DNA of 64,000 bases from Pseudomonas helvetica (GCF_039908645.1 NZ_CP150917.1:2491501-2555500), one strand, 5' to 3'; shown: positions 31,589 to 42,299, numbered from the stretch's first letter. Numbers and translations are program-made. The notes: generated by a model not told the origin, from the letters alone.

Positions 31589-32449
31589 ATGCGCATCGCA
31601 CTAGACCCCTACATGTACCGCACTCTGTCCCTGGGCAAGATGGTCGACAAGGTCGCCGAGCTTGGTTACGAGCACATCGAGCTTTCACCCCGGGAAGATT
31701 TCCTGCCGTTCTACAAGGCCCCGCGTGTCGACAAGGCGCGGATCAAGGAGTTTCGCAAAGCCCTGAGCGACACCGGGGTGAAGCTCTCGTCCTTGCTCCC
31801 GATGTACCACTGGGCCGCCGCCGATGAAGGCTTGCGGGTGGCGGCGGTGCGTAACTGGAAGCGCGCAATCCAGATTGCTGTCGAGATGGACTGTGAGCTG
31901 GTCAACACCGAGTTCACCGGTCAGTCGGACAACCCGCTGGTCTGCGAGAACCAGTTCATGCGTTCCATGGACGAGCTGATGCCCGAGTTTGAACGCGAAG
32001 GCATCAAGCTCGATATCCAGGCGCACCCGTATGATTTCTGCGAACGCAATAACGAGTCGGTCGACATCATTCGCGGCCTCGATCGCGACTGGATCAACTA
32101 CCTCTACGCAGCGCCGCACACCTTCTTCTACGACGACGGCAAAGGCGACATCGCCTCGATGCTCAAGTACGCGGGCTCCAAACTCAGCCACTTGATCATC
32201 GCCGACACTTACAACCACAAGGCCTCCTCGGGGCTGCGCTACATCGTCAACCCGCCGGGCGTTACGGCCACGGTGCACCAGCATCTGGACATCGGTCAGG
32301 GCGAAGTCGACTGGGACGCGTTCTTCAGCACCCTGCGCGAGATCAAGTTCGACGGCATTGCCACCGTCTCGGTGTTCGCCTGGGAAGATCGCCCGGACGA
32401 ATCCAACCGGATGATGCTCGAGCGCGTGACCCGCGAGTTGTGTCGATAA
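31589..32449 (+). CDS. iolH: Inositol catabolism protein, TIM-barrel
   Basis: 286 residues from ATG 31589, after GAGAGGAG. A sugar-phosphate isomerase/epimerase-type barrel. Motifs: [65 protein letters not shown]. The order resembles Bacillus IolH, whose exact reaction is not settled. It probably binds a divalent metal through Glu, His and Asp residues. It is the end of the iolG-iolH pair. A REPIN separates it from the following oxidoreductase. Confidence 0.85.
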   Translation: MRIALDPYMYRTLSLGKMVDKVAELGYEHIELSPREDFLPFYKAPRVDKARIKEFRKALSDTGVKLSSLLPMYHWAAADEGLRVAAVRNWKRAIQIAVEMDCELVNTEFTGQSDNPLVCENQFMRSMDELMPEFEREGIKLDIQAHPYDFCERNNESVDIIRGLDRDWINYLYAAPHTFFYDDGKGDIASMLKYAGSKLSHLIIADTYNHKASSGLRYIVNPPGVTATVHQHLDIGQGEVDWDAFFSTLREIKFDGIATVSVFAWEDRPDESNRMMLERVTRELCR

Positions 32450-32475
32450 GCATTTTCGGGAACGCCTCCAGACAT

Positions 32476-32607
32476 TGTGGCGAGGGAGCTTGCTCCCGCT
32501 CGGTCGCGTAGCGAACGTAAAACCTGCCAATGGGCTCTACCTGGAGGAACCGGTTGCAGGTTTCAGGACTGCTGCGCAGTCCAGCGGGAGCAAGCTCCCT
32601 CGCCACA
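32476..32607. repeat. REPIN after iolH (GGCGAGGGAGCTTGCTCCCGC family)
   Basis: The inverted arms begin TGTGGCGAGGGAGCTTGCTC at 32476 and end CGCCACA at 32607, with inner copies of CGTAGCG/CTGCGCAG. Confidence 0.85.
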
Positions 32608-32661
32608 GGATTGATGTCTGATCTTATTCCCCGTTTTGTTCAGCGCCAAAAGGAAAGCTTC

Positions 32662-33714
32662 ATGCGAATCGGACTTGTCGGTTACGGCCACGGTGGCCGG
32701 TTTTTTCATGCGCCGTTGATCAGTAGCTTGCCAGCGGCGACTTTTGTCGGCGTGGTGACGCGTTCCCCCGAGCGTCGTCAGCTATTGGCGGCTGAATACC
32801 CCGGCGTCCCGGCCTTCGACAACATTGGCCAGTTGGTGGAAGTCGGGGTCGATGTGCTGGTGATTTCCACCACGCTGGAAGGGCGGGCGGCGCTGGTGCT
32901 CGAAGCGATTGAGTACGGGGTAGCGGTGGTCTGCGACAAACCCTTCGCTGCCGATGCACAGCAGGCCGAAGCGCTCGTAACCGCTGCCGAGCAGCGCAAG
33001 GTCCCACTCAGCGTCTATCAGAACCGGCGCTGGGATTCGGACTTTCTCACGGTACGCAAACTCATCGAATCCGGTGCGCTGGGCCAGGTCACGCGCTTTG
33101 AGTCCAGCGTAGAACGCTATTCGCCGCAGTCAGTGGGCAAGGGCAGCGGCGGTGGGTTCCTGCGCGATCTGGGCAGTCATCTGGTGGATCAGGCGTTGCA
33201 ACTGTTCGGACCGATAACACGGGTCTACGCCGAACTGGACTACCTCAATCAGGAGCAGTTATTCGACAACGGCTTTTTCCTTTCGCTGACCCATGCCAAT
33301 GGCGTGACCTCGCACTTGAGCGGCAGTTGCCTGCAAAACAATCCTGGGCCACGTTTTCGGGTCAACGGCACGGCGGGTTGCTACAGCGTCGACGGTCTGG
33401 ACGGACAAGAGGCCCTGGCGCTGGCCGGGCTGACGCCAACGTCCGAAGGTGATCGCTGGGGCGTTGAAGAGCATCGACGCTGGGGCTGGTTCGAGCACGG
33501 TGAAGAGCGCGAGCGGGTTCCGTCTGAGCGTGGTTGCTGGAATCAGTTCTATTTACAGCTGCAAACCGCGTTGCAAGGCGCTGGCCCATTGCCGGTCGAG
33601 GCCCGTGATGCACTGGCGACCACCCGCGTTCTAGACGCCGCACGGCTGAGTTTCGAACGCCATCAGGCGATTGAAATGAAGCCTGCATGCGGTCATGGAA
33701 TAAAATTAGAATAA
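32662..33714 (+). CDS. Gfo/Idh/MocA oxidoreductase, IolW-like scyllo-inositol dehydrogenase candidate
   Basis: 350 residues from ATG 32662. Rossmann motif GLVGYGHGGRFFHAPL, catalytic-loop CDKPFA (Lys in DKP) and the segment YQNRRWDSDFLTV, which is typical of the YvaA/IolW/YdgJ branch. IolW is an NADPH scyllo-inositol dehydrogenase. The role here is inferred from context at the end of the inositol genes. The 3' end overlaps the AT-rich operator-like cluster that precedes the ABC transporter genes. A redox step for another inositol isomer is the plausible alternative. Confidence 0.8.
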   Translation: MRIGLVGYGHGGRFFHAPLISSLPAATFVGVVTRSPERRQLLAAEYPGVPAFDNIGQLVEVGVDVLVISTTLEGRAALVLEAIEYGVAVVCDKPFAADAQQAEALVTAAEQRKVPLSVYQNRRWDSDFLTVRKLIESGALGQVTRFESSVERYSPQSVGKGSGGGFLRDLGSHLVDQALQLFGPITRVYAELDYLNQEQLFDNGFFLSLTHANGVTSHLSGSCLQNNPGPRFRVNGTAGCYSVDGLDGQEALALAGLTPTSEGDRWGVEEHRRWGWFEHGEERERVPSERGCWNQFYLQLQTALQGAGPLPVEARDALATTRVLDAARLSFERHQAIEMKPACGHGIKLE

Positions 33715-33750
33715 AATTCTAAAATGAGTTGATATGGAAATTAAATTCCA
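33696..33750. promoter_or_regulatory. Predicted RpiR-type operator cluster upstream of the inositol ABC transporter
   Basis: Three AT-rich motifs: TGGAATAAAATTAG (33696-), the palindrome TTAGAATAAAATTCTAA (33706-33722) and the near-palindrome TGGAAATTAAATTCCA (33735-33750). They resemble the boxes upstream of iolC and at 56302-56345. Box spacing differs (39 bp between outer GGAA). The first overlaps the stop region of the preceding gene. Confidence 0.6.
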
Positions 33751-34068
33751 ATAAAGTCATTTCCAGGTTGCCGACTATCAACGTCCCGATCGACCTCAAG
33801 CCAGCCTTGAGTGCGGGGAGGGCGAAACAAAAACAAGAAACAACGATAGGTGCCGTCGATGAAAACCTTCAGCTCTGCTCTGCACGTTTTACGTAACGCG
33901 TTCCTGCCTCGTGTTCAAACCTTTTCCCTTTCCGGTTGCCTTTGCGTTCAACGCAAGGGCGCCTTGGTGTGCTGCATTCCCGGCGCACCGATCGTTCGCT
34001 TGCCCACTCACTGAATTCGTCCCGCGCCTTATCCATAAAACCTACAAGAATGTGGAGAAAGACTTTTC
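33715..34068. other. Long leader of the inositol ABC transporter operon
   Basis: The stretch holds operator-like boxes (to 33750) and a 51-codon ORF at 33859-34014. Beyond these, no stable hairpin or riboswitch pattern that I recognise. Confidence 0.5.
33859..34014 (+). CDS. Possible 51-residue small protein in the transporter leader
   Basis: A short ORF begins at ATG 33859 after AGGTG and ends TGA 34012-34014, 54 bases before the binding-protein ATG. It begins MKTFSSALHVLRNAFL, somewhat like a short cationic-hydrophobic leader, and has four Cys (at about 27, 29, 38 and 39). There is no recognised family. Third-position bias is weak, so it may be chance. If real, it could be a leader peptide or small membrane-associated protein. 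Confidence 0.3.
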   Translation: MKTFSSALHVLRNAFLPRVQTFSLSGCLCVQRKGALVCCIPGAPIVRLPTH

Positions 34069-34995
34069 ATGAAGACCAAGATCCGTTTCGCCTCACTTAC
34101 CCTGTCCCTGATGCTTGCCAGCGGTGCTGCACTCGCTGACCTGAGGATTGGCGTCAGCATGTCCCAGTTCGATGACACCTGGTTGACCTACTTGCGCGAA
34201 TCCATGGACAAGCAAGCCAAGTCCATGCCCGATGGCGTCAAACTGCAGTTCGAAGACGCCCGCAGCGACGTGGTCAAGCAACTGAGCCAGGTCGAAAGTT
34301 TCATCAGCCAGAAAGTCGACGCCATCGTGGTGAATCCGGTGGATACCGCCGCGACCAGAAAAATCACCGAAGCGGCGGTCAAGGCCGGAATTCCTCTGGT
34401 CTACGTCAACCGTCGTCCGGATGACCTGAAACTGCCCAAAGGTGTGATTACCGTGGCCTCCAATGATCTGGAAGCCGGCCAGATGCAGATGCAGTACCTC
34501 GCCGAAAAAATGAAAGGCAAGGGTGACATCGTGATCCTGCTCGGCGACCTCGCCAACAACTCCACCACCAACCGCACCAAAGGCGTCAAAGAGGTGCTGG
34601 CCAAATACCCGGGCATCAAGATCGACCAAGAGCAGACCGGTACCTGGTCACGCGATAAAGGCATGACACTGGTCAACGACTGGCTGACCCAGGGCCGCAA
34701 ATTCGACGCCATCGTCTCCAATAACGATGAGATGGCCATCGGCGCGGCCATGGCCTTGAAACAGGCCGGCGTGGAAAAGGGTAGTGTGTTGATCGCCGGT
34801 GTCGACGGTACTCCCGACGGCCTGCGCGCCGTGAAGAAAGGTGATCTGGCGGTCTCGGTGTTCCAGGACGCCAATGGCCAGGCTGTCGACTCCATCGACG
34901 CCGCCGTGAAGATGGCCAAGAACGAGCCGGTCGAGCAAGCCGTGTGGGTGCCGTATCGCCTGATCACCCCGGAAAACGTTGACCAGTTCAAATAG
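34069..34995 (+). CDS. Sugar (inositol) ABC transporter substrate-binding protein
   Basis: 308 residues with an N-terminal signal peptide (MKTKIRFASLTLSLMLASG, cleavage after ALA near residue 23). A periplasmic-binding fold of the Peripla_BP_4/RbsB family: IGVSMSQFDDTWLTYLRE, AIVVNPVDTAATRKI, GDIVILLGDLANNSTTNRTKG, VLIAGVDGTPDGLRAV. Neighbours are inositol catabolic genes and the ATPase/permease downstream, so inositol is the likely ligand, as in Caulobacter IbpA. Specificity is inferred. Confidence 0.93.
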   Translation: MKTKIRFASLTLSLMLASGAALADLRIGVSMSQFDDTWLTYLRESMDKQAKSMPDGVKLQFEDARSDVVKQLSQVESFISQKVDAIVVNPVDTAATRKITEAAVKAGIPLVYVNRRPDDLKLPKGVITVASNDLEAGQMQMQYLAEKMKGKGDIVILLGDLANNSTTNRTKGVKEVLAKYPGIKIDQEQTGTWSRDKGMTLVNDWLTQGRKFDAIVSNNDEMAIGAAMALKQAGVEKGSVLIAGVDGTPDGLRAVKKGDLAVSVFQDANGQAVDSIDAAVKMAKNEPVEQAVWVPYRLITPENVDQFK

Positions 34996-35065
34996 TCAGT
35001 CCGTTCAAAAACAACAATAAGCACGCAAGGTGGCATTGCCAACCTTGCTGATGGAGTACCTGATC

Positions 35066-36631
<1,566 letters not shown>

Positions 36632-36651
36632 GTCAAGGGTGAACGCCGTAT

Positions 36652-36765
36652 CTGTGGCGAGGGAGCTTGCTCCCGCTGGGCTGCGGAGCGGCCCCAATGT
36701 CTCGGATCTACCGTAGATCTGGCGAGCGCTACGCACTCGAACGGGAGCAAGCTCCCTCGCCACAG
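36652..36765. repeat. REPIN between transporter ATPase and permease genes
   Basis: Arms CTGTGGCGAGGGAGCTTGCT (36652-) and the inverted copy ending CGCCACAG at 36765. Same family as 24093 and 32476. Confidence 0.85.
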
Positions 36766-36807
36766 GTCTGTATTCGATGCCGGATTTCATTTGAAGGGTG
36801 AGTGGTT

Positions 36808-37830
36808 ATGAACGCGATACTGGAAAACAAGCCTGCAATGGCACCGGCCAAGAGTCGTCGGCGCTTACCGACCGAGCTGAGTATCTTTCTGGTGCTGATC
36901 GGCATTGGTTTGGTCTTTGAAATGTTCGGCTGGATCGTGCGCGACCAGAGCTTTTTGATGAACTCCCAGCGGTTGGTCCTGATGATCCTGCAAGTGTCGA
37001 TTATCGGCTTGCTGGCGATTGGCGTGACCCAGGTGATCATCACCACCGGTATCGACCTGTCATCGGGTTCGGTGCTGGCCTTATCGGCGATGATCGCCGC
37101 CAGCCTGGCGCAGACCTCGGATTTCGCCCGGGCGGTGTTCCCGTCGCTGACCGACCTGCCGGTGTGGATTCCGGTGATTGCCGGGCTCGGGGTCGGGCTG
37201 TTGGCGGGGGCAATCAACGGCAGCATCATTGCCGTCACCGGGATTCCACCGTTCATTGCCACCTTGGGCATGATGGTCTCGGCCCGCGGCCTGGCGCGTT
37301 ACTACACCGAAGGCCAGCCGGTGAGCATGCTCTCGGATTCCTACACGGCCATCGGCCACGGCGCGATGCCGGTGATTATTTTTCTGGTGGTGGCGGTGAT
37401 CTTCCACATCGCCTTGCGCTACACCAAGTACGGTAAATACACCTACGCCATCGGCGGCAACATGCAGGCGGCGCGCACCTCCGGGATCAACGTCAAACGC
37501 CATCTGGTGATCGTCTACAGCATCGCCGGGTTGCTGGCGGGGCTGGCGGGCGTGGTGGCGTCGGCCCGTGCCGCAACCGGGCAGGCCGGGATGGGCATGT
37601 CGTATGAACTGGACGCGATTGCCGCAGCGGTGATCGGCGGTACCAGCCTGGCGGGTGGCGTGGGGCGCATTACCGGCACGGTGATCGGCGCGCTGATCCT
37701 CGGGGTGATGGCCAGCGGCTTCACCTTCGTCGGTGTCGACGCCTACATCCAGGACATCATCAAAGGCCTGATCATCGTGATCGCGGTGGTCATCGACCAA
37801 TACCGCAACAAGCGCAAACTCAAGCGCTGA
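36808..37830 (+). CDS. Sugar (inositol) ABC transporter permease
   Basis: 340 residues from ATG 36808, after GAAGGGTG. It is the BPD_transp_2 (RbsC/MglC) family with eight or more membrane segments. Signature segments: GVTQVIITTGIDLSSGSVLALSAMIAA, IPPFIATLGMMVSARGLA, GRITGTVIGALILGVMASG. It completes the ABC importer. A REPIN separates it from the ATPase gene, but the three genes are in one direction and functionally linked. Confidence 0.94.
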   Translation: MNAILENKPAMAPAKSRRRLPTELSIFLVLIGIGLVFEMFGWIVRDQSFLMNSQRLVLMILQVSIIGLLAIGVTQVIITTGIDLSSGSVLALSAMIAASLAQTSDFARAVFPSLTDLPVWIPVIAGLGVGLLAGAINGSIIAVTGIPPFIATLGMMVSARGLARYYTEGQPVSMLSDSYTAIGHGAMPVIIFLVVAVIFHIALRYTKYGKYTYAIGGNMQAARTSGINVKRHLVIVYSIAGLLAGLAGVVASARAATGQAGMGMSYELDAIAAAVIGGTSLAGGVGRITGTVIGALILGVMASGFTFVGVDAYIQDIIKGLIIVIAVVIDQYRNKRKLKR

Positions 37831-37851
37831 AAGTCCCCCTGAATCTCCCCC

Positions 37852-37951
37852 CGTAGGAGCAAAGCTTGCTCGCGATGAACGATAACGCGGTGTAACAGGT
37901 AAACCGCATCACGCCCATCGCGAGCAAGAGCTGGGCGCCCCCAGCGCCTAC
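37852..37951. repeat. REPIN with altered right arm between permease and porin genes
   Basis: The left arm is the usual GTAGGAGCAAAGCTTGCTCGC. On the right the CATCGCGAGCAAG half continues into AGCTGGGCGCCCCCAGCGCC, instead of the expected TTTGCTCCTACG. Likely an element whose right side was changed by recombination or insertion. Confidence 0.65.
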
Positions 37952-38014
37952 ACAGCAGTCCCCCGATTCAATCTTCTTAAAAAACTCCTAATAACAATAA
38001 AGGTGAGCTTTGCC

Positions 38015-39364
38015 ATGGGCGTAAGAAAATCAACCTTGTACCTTTCACCGTGCCTGCTGCTGGCAGCCATGGGCAGCGCAGGACACTGCCTGGCGGCGGA
38101 TGCGTTTTCGGCCGATTCGAAATGGCTGACTGGCGATTGGGGCGGTCTGCGCACCGACTGGCTGGAAAAGGGCTACGACATTCAGCTGGAGCACGGCGGT
38201 GAATTTGCCAGTAACCTCAAGGGTGGCTACAACGACGACAAGACCGCACGCTGGACCGAGCAGTTCGTGTTTGGGCTCAAGGTCGATCTGCAAAAGGCCA
38301 TGGGCCTCGAGCACGCGACCTTCAAAATGGCGATCACCGAACGCGACGGTCGGAGCCTGACCAACGACCGGATTGCCGACCCGCGTGTGGGTGGTTACAA
38401 CTCCTCCCAGGAAGTCTACGGTCGTGGCCAGACCTGGCGCCTGACCCAGTTGTGGTTGAGCAAGGGCTTTCTCGACGACGGCGCGCTGGACATCAAGGTC
38501 GGTCGCTTTGGTCCTGGCGAAGACTTCAACAGCTTCCCTTGCGACTTCCAGAGCTTGACCTTCTGCGGTTCCCAGGTCGGCAACTGGGCTGGCAGCATCT
38601 GGTACAACTGGCCGGTCAGTCAGTTGGCCGGGCGGGTCAAGTACAGCCTCAATCCTGAAGTATTCGTGCAGGTCGGTGCCTACAACCAGAACCCCTCGAA
38701 CCTGGAAGTCGGCAACGGCTTCAAGCTTGATGGCAGCGGCACCAAGGGCACGATATTCCCGGTAGAGCTGGTCTGGTCGCCGAAAGTCCAGGGGCTGCCG
38801 GGCGAATACCGGGTCGGCTACTACTACAGCACCGCGAATGCCGACGATGTGCTCAAGGACGTCAACGGCCAGCCGCAACCACTGACTGGCAACGCGTTCA
38901 AGTCTCACAGCAGCAAGTCCGGTTACTGGCTGGTGGCCCAGCAGCAGATCACCAGCCATAACGGCGATGCCAGCCGAGGTTTGTCGCTATTCGCCAACCT
39001 GACGCTGCATGACAAGGACACCAACCAGGTCGACAACTTCATGCAGGCGGGGATGGTGTACACCGGACCATTCGATTCACGGCCCAAGGATGCGATCGGC
39101 TTTGGTGTCGCGCGGGTTCACACCAACAGCGACTACCGCGAGCGCGCGCAATTGCAGAATCAGGTCAACGGTGCGACCGATTACAACGACCCGGCGAGTA
39201 TCCCGCTGCAGCACAGCGAATACAGTTCCGAGCTGTATTACGGTTTCCATGTCACCAATTGGTTGACCGTGCGACCGAACCTGCAATACGTGCGTTACCC
39301 CGGTGGTGTACGTGAAGTCGATTCGGCGGTGATCGGCGGGATAAAGGTCGAAACCGTGTTCTAA
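38015..39364 (+). CDS. OprB-family carbohydrate-selective porin
   Basis: 449 residues from ATG 38015, with AAAGGTGAG upstream. The signal peptide ends near residue 27 (HCLAADAFS). The mature protein starts with SKWLTGDWGGLRTDWLEKGYDIQLEHGGEFASNLKGG, the OprB N-terminal hallmark, and ends in a strand with terminal Phe (VIGGIKVETVF), as in outer-membrane barrels. It probably lets inositol or another sugar through the outer membrane for the ABC importer. It is co-directional with the transporter and 184 bases downstream. The substrate is inferred. Confidence 0.93.
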   Translation: MGVRKSTLYLSPCLLLAAMGSAGHCLAADAFSADSKWLTGDWGGLRTDWLEKGYDIQLEHGGEFASNLKGGYNDDKTARWTEQFVFGLKVDLQKAMGLEHATFKMAITERDGRSLTNDRIADPRVGGYNSSQEVYGRGQTWRLTQLWLSKGFLDDGALDIKVGRFGPGEDFNSFPCDFQSLTFCGSQVGNWAGSIWYNWPVSQLAGRVKYSLNPEVFVQVGAYNQNPSNLEVGNGFKLDGSGTKGTIFPVELVWSPKVQGLPGEYRVGYYYSTANADDVLKDVNGQPQPLTGNAFKSHSSKSGYWLVAQQQITSHNGDASRGLSLFANLTLHDKDTNQVDNFMQAGMVYTGPFDSRPKDAIGFGVARVHTNSDYRERAQLQNQVNGATDYNDPASIPLQHSEYSSELYYGFHVTNWLTVRPNLQYVRYPGGVREVDSAVIGGIKVETVF

Positions 39365-39688
39365 AGGCACTTTTCGCGGTGAATTACGCCACGCAGGCAA
39401 GCGTGGCGTAGCCGTTTGTCTTCTATATACAGCCGCTCGATTGAATTTCTTGCTATAAACGCACTCCGATAAGCGCCTCAAAGCTTGCCAGAGAGCAATT
39501 TAAGGGCTGTATCGGACAAATTCCCTGTCTTTTCAGTTGCTGAGGTTGCAAGTCGGCCTTAGACTGCCGCCCCTCGTAAATTGAGTGCCGGGTGGCGCTT
39601 GGAATGTACGGCGCCTTTCCGAGGCCTGCGGGTCGACCGGAAAGCTCCCTGATTCGCCTTAATGCACGTATTTTTTATAGAGAAATCA
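39365..39688. other. Gene-free stretch: porin terminator and GC-rich leader of the DksA2-like gene
   Basis: Contains the hairpin at 39385-39410 and, from about 39580 to 39650, a GC-rich region with short inverted pairs (GGCGC/GGCGCC, CCGGGT/ACCGG-like) that could form RNA structure in the leader. No Zur-box sequence is visible by eye. Confidence 0.4.
39385..39410 (+). terminator. Terminator hairpin after the OprB porin gene
   Basis: TACGCCACGC (39385-39394), loop AGGCAA, GCGTGGCGTA (39401-39410): a perfect ten-pair stem, 20 bases after the stop. The T-rich tail is weak (GCCGTTTGTC). Confidence 0.65.
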
Positions 39689-40093
39689 ATGACAAAGGAA
39701 AAGTTGCTGGCCATGCCGGCGGATGACTACATGAATGCCGAGCAACAGGCTTTTTTCACCGAGCTGCTGCAAGCCATGAAAGTGGAAACCCACGAGCGCA
39801 TCGAACAGAACCGCATCGCCATTGAGAGCCTGGATACCCCGGCTGACCCGGCTGACGCGGCTTCGGTCGAAGAAGAGCGCACCTGGCTGGTCAACGCCAT
39901 TGATCGCGATCAGCGCATGCTGCCTCAGCTGGAACGAGCGCTGGAACGTATCGGCGACGACACTTTTGGCTGGTGCGACGACAGCGGCGAGCCAATCGGC
40001 CTGAAACGCCTGCTGATCAGCCCGACCACCAAGTACTGCATCGAAGCTCAAGAGCGTCACGAGCAAATCGACAAGCACCAGCGTCAGGCCTGA
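39689..40093 (+). CDS. DksA2-like TraR/DksA family transcription factor
   Basis: 134 residues from ATG 39689. An N-terminal coiled-coil (about 30-90, KVETHERIEQNRIAIESL and RDQRMLPQLERALERI), then the zinc-finger-like knuckle where only two of four Cys remain: C96-x2-S99 and C117-x2-A120, spaced exactly as the zinc finger. Pseudomonas aeruginosa DksA2 likewise keeps two Cys and works without zinc. It is probably a DksA paralogue acting with ppGpp at RNA polymerase when zinc is short. The length matches DksA2 as I recall it. No Zur box was seen upstream. Confidence 0.85.
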   Translation: MTKEKLLAMPADDYMNAEQQAFFTELLQAMKVETHERIEQNRIAIESLDTPADPADAASVEEERTWLVNAIDRDQRMLPQLERALERIGDDTFGWCDDSGEPIGLKRLLISPTTKYCIEAQERHEQIDKHQRQA

Positions 40094-40107
40094 TTCAGTA
40101 GCGCCCA

Positions 40108-40169
40108 TTCGCGGGCAAGCCCGTTCCCACAGGTCACACTTCACCTGAGGGAGCGGGTTTGCCCGCGAA
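40108..40169. repeat. Short REP pair after the DksA2-like gene
   Basis: TTCGCGGGCAAGCCCG (40108-) and its inverted copy ending CGGGTTTGCCCGCGAA at 40169 form one compact imperfect palindrome. It might also act as a transcription barrier for the dksA2-like gene. Confidence 0.75.
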
Positions 40170-40307
40170 GCTTTTTGCCGCCCGGAAAATATCCCCGCAC
40201 TTCTATTGATCTGCTGCAAGCACCGCGACTAATGGACCATAGATAATGGCCTTCTAGTGGCGCTTAATGCTGACACAACAAATAGAAAACGCAGTGGGGT
40301 AACGAAC

Positions 40308-41918
40308 ATGGCAGGCGACGGATCTTTGGCTGGCGCAGCGGCGCAATCACGGGTTTCACCCAAGACGGATGCGCGCTGGTTGATGCCTGCGCTGCAAAGC
40401 GCCGCCTTGATGCTGTTGCTGTGCGCCTTGGCACTCGGCGGCTGGCCGCTTTACCTCTGTTTACCGGTGGCGGTGCTGATTATCTGGCTGCCCCGCCTGC
40501 GTTCGCGGGCAATCGTCGACGTTCCCGTCGCCGACGCGTCCAGTGCGATCACTGAACTGACCCGCGATCTGTCCTATTCCACCAGTCATAACGCGTTGTC
40601 TGCCGCTGGCGTGGCCTATTCGGTCAAGCAACTGGCCGGCAAACTGCAGTCGCAACTCGACGCTGCCGCGCAAATCGTCAGCAGTGCCGAAGTCATGATC
40701 GGGACTGAGAAGGCGACCTCACAACTCAGCCAGCAAGCCTTGAGCGCCGCCAGCGAAGCCCACCAAAGCAGTGTCCTGGGGAGCACCGTGCTGGCCGAAT
40801 CCATCACGCGGATGCACCAGCTCAGTGTGCGCGCCAACGACAGTCGCGAGCTGATCGAAGCCCTGAGTGTGCGCAGTGAAGACATCCAGCGAGTAACGCT
40901 GGTGATTCAGACGATCGCCAGCCAGACCAATCTACTGGCGCTGAACGCGGCGATTGAAGCGGCGCGGGCCGGAGAGCATGGCCGTGGCTTTGCCGTGGTT
41001 GCCGATGAGGTTCGCGGGCTGGCCGGGCGCACTGCAACCGCTACGGGAGAGGTCGGGTTGATGGTGGCCGACATCCAGCAGCGCACAGCGCAGGTGGTCG
41101 AGCAGATCCGTCAGTTGTCCAGCGACCTGAACAGCGGTGTCGAGCAAGTCGAGCACACCGGGCGACAATTGCAAAACATTGCCCGACTGGCCGCCGGGGT
41201 TGAAGCCCAGGTCGGTGAGATCGCCAGTGGTTCCAGTAACAATCACCAACAACTGGACAGTCTGTTTCATGCCGTCGAACAGATGCGCAGCGATCTGGCA
41301 GTCAGTGATCAGCAAACCCGGCACCTGGCGCAAGCGGCGGTGCAAATGGAGGGGCAGGCCGAGATCATCAGCGAACGCCTCGCCGAGGTCGGACTGGACG
41401 ACTACCACCAACGGATCTATGACCTGGCACGCGAAGGTGCCAGTCAGATCGCTGAGCGTTTCGCGCAGGACATCGACCAGGGGCGCATCAGTCTGGAGGA
41501 CCTGTTCGACCGCAACTATCAGGCAATTCCCAACACGGCGCCGACCAAGTTCCAGACCCGTTTTGATCGCTACGCCGATCAGGTGCTGCCGGGGATACAG
41601 GAACCCTTGCTCAAGCGTCATGAAGGTCTGGTGTTTGCGATCGCCTGCACCCAGCAAGGCTACGTACCGACACACAATGCGATCTTCAGTCAGCCGCTGA
41701 CCGGCGACGTAGATGTCGACGCGTTGCAGAACCGCACCAAACGCAAATTCAGTGACCGTACCGGTATTCGCTGTGGCAGCCATCAACAGCCTGTATTACT
41801 TCAGACCTATACTCGTGATACGGGCGAATTGATGCATGACTTGTCGGTTCCGATCATGCTCAAAGGGCGGCATTGGGGTGGACTGCGGTTGGGTTACAAA
41901 CCTGAAAGCCCACGGTAA
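40308..41918 (+). CDS. Methyl-accepting chemotaxis protein without periplasmic domain
   Basis: 536 residues from ATG 40308; GTG 40257 in frame is possible. Two closely spaced N-terminal membrane helices ([19 protein letters not shown] and [14 protein letters not shown]) leave almost no periplasmic loop. The signalling hairpin is intact ([39 protein letters not shown]). After it comes a roughly 140-residue C-terminal cytoplasmic region ([40 protein letters not shown]) that resembles receptors with C-terminal sensor modules. Probably senses an internal or membrane-state signal. Monocistronic. Confidence 0.9.
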   Translation: MAGDGSLAGAAAQSRVSPKTDARWLMPALQSAALMLLLCALALGGWPLYLCLPVAVLIIWLPRLRSRAIVDVPVADASSAITELTRDLSYSTSHNALSAAGVAYSVKQLAGKLQSQLDAAAQIVSSAEVMIGTEKATSQLSQQALSAASEAHQSSVLGSTVLAESITRMHQLSVRANDSRELIEALSVRSEDIQRVTLVIQTIASQTNLLALNAAIEAARAGEHGRGFAVVADEVRGLAGRTATATGEVGLMVADIQQRTAQVVEQIRQLSSDLNSGVEQVEHTGRQLQNIARLAAGVEAQVGEIASGSSNNHQQLDSLFHAVEQMRSDLAVSDQQTRHLAQAAVQMEGQAEIISERLAEVGLDDYHQRIYDLAREGASQIAERFAQDIDQGRISLEDLFDRNYQAIPNTAPTKFQTRFDRYADQVLPGIQEPLLKRHEGLVFAIACTQQGYVPTHNAIFSQPLTGDVDVDALQNRTKRKFSDRTGIRCGSHQQPVLLQTYTRDTGELMHDLSVPIMLKGRHWGGLRLGYKPESPR

Positions 41919-42053
41919 GGCTGGTCCCGGGGACATGTGATTGTTACCGGTTATGCAAGGAAATTGTGCAGGCAGGCGGCTATTTCCAGGGAGCGGGACT
42001 CATTAACATTTCTACATTGTTAGGAAGCTAATGAAAAATTCCGAGGTGCTCTC

Positions 42054-42257
42054 ATGCAAAGCAAAGTCGATGTGGCGGTGATGATTGGCAGTGGCGTGCC
42101 TGCCGGATTGCGGGCAGCGGGGCAAAGCGTGTGCTGGGTCGTCTTGCTCAATGGCGAGCAACGTGGCACTGCATTCTCAAGCCGTAATGAGGCCGAGGAA
42201 TGTAAAGCTGCTTGGTTGGCGCAACTGAACGCCGAAAAGCCCGACAGCCTGCATTAA
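42054..42257 (+). CDS. Small unknown protein (67 residues)
   Basis: ATG 42054 after CCGAGGTG. It contains GEQRGTAFSSRNEAEECKAAWLAQL, a possible short alpha/beta fold. No membrane segment or signal peptide and no family I recognise. A separate 16-codon ORF (42031-42081) with a better Shine-Dalgarno (AGGAAG) overlaps the start in another frame and may affect its translation. Confidence 0.65.
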   Translation: MQSKVDVAVMIGSGVPAGLRAAGQSVCWVVLLNGEQRGTAFSSRNEAEECKAAWLAQLNAEKPDSLH

Positions 42258-42299
42258 ATCGTTTTCGCTAATGAGTCTGCTCAAGTCGCGACCTGTCGA

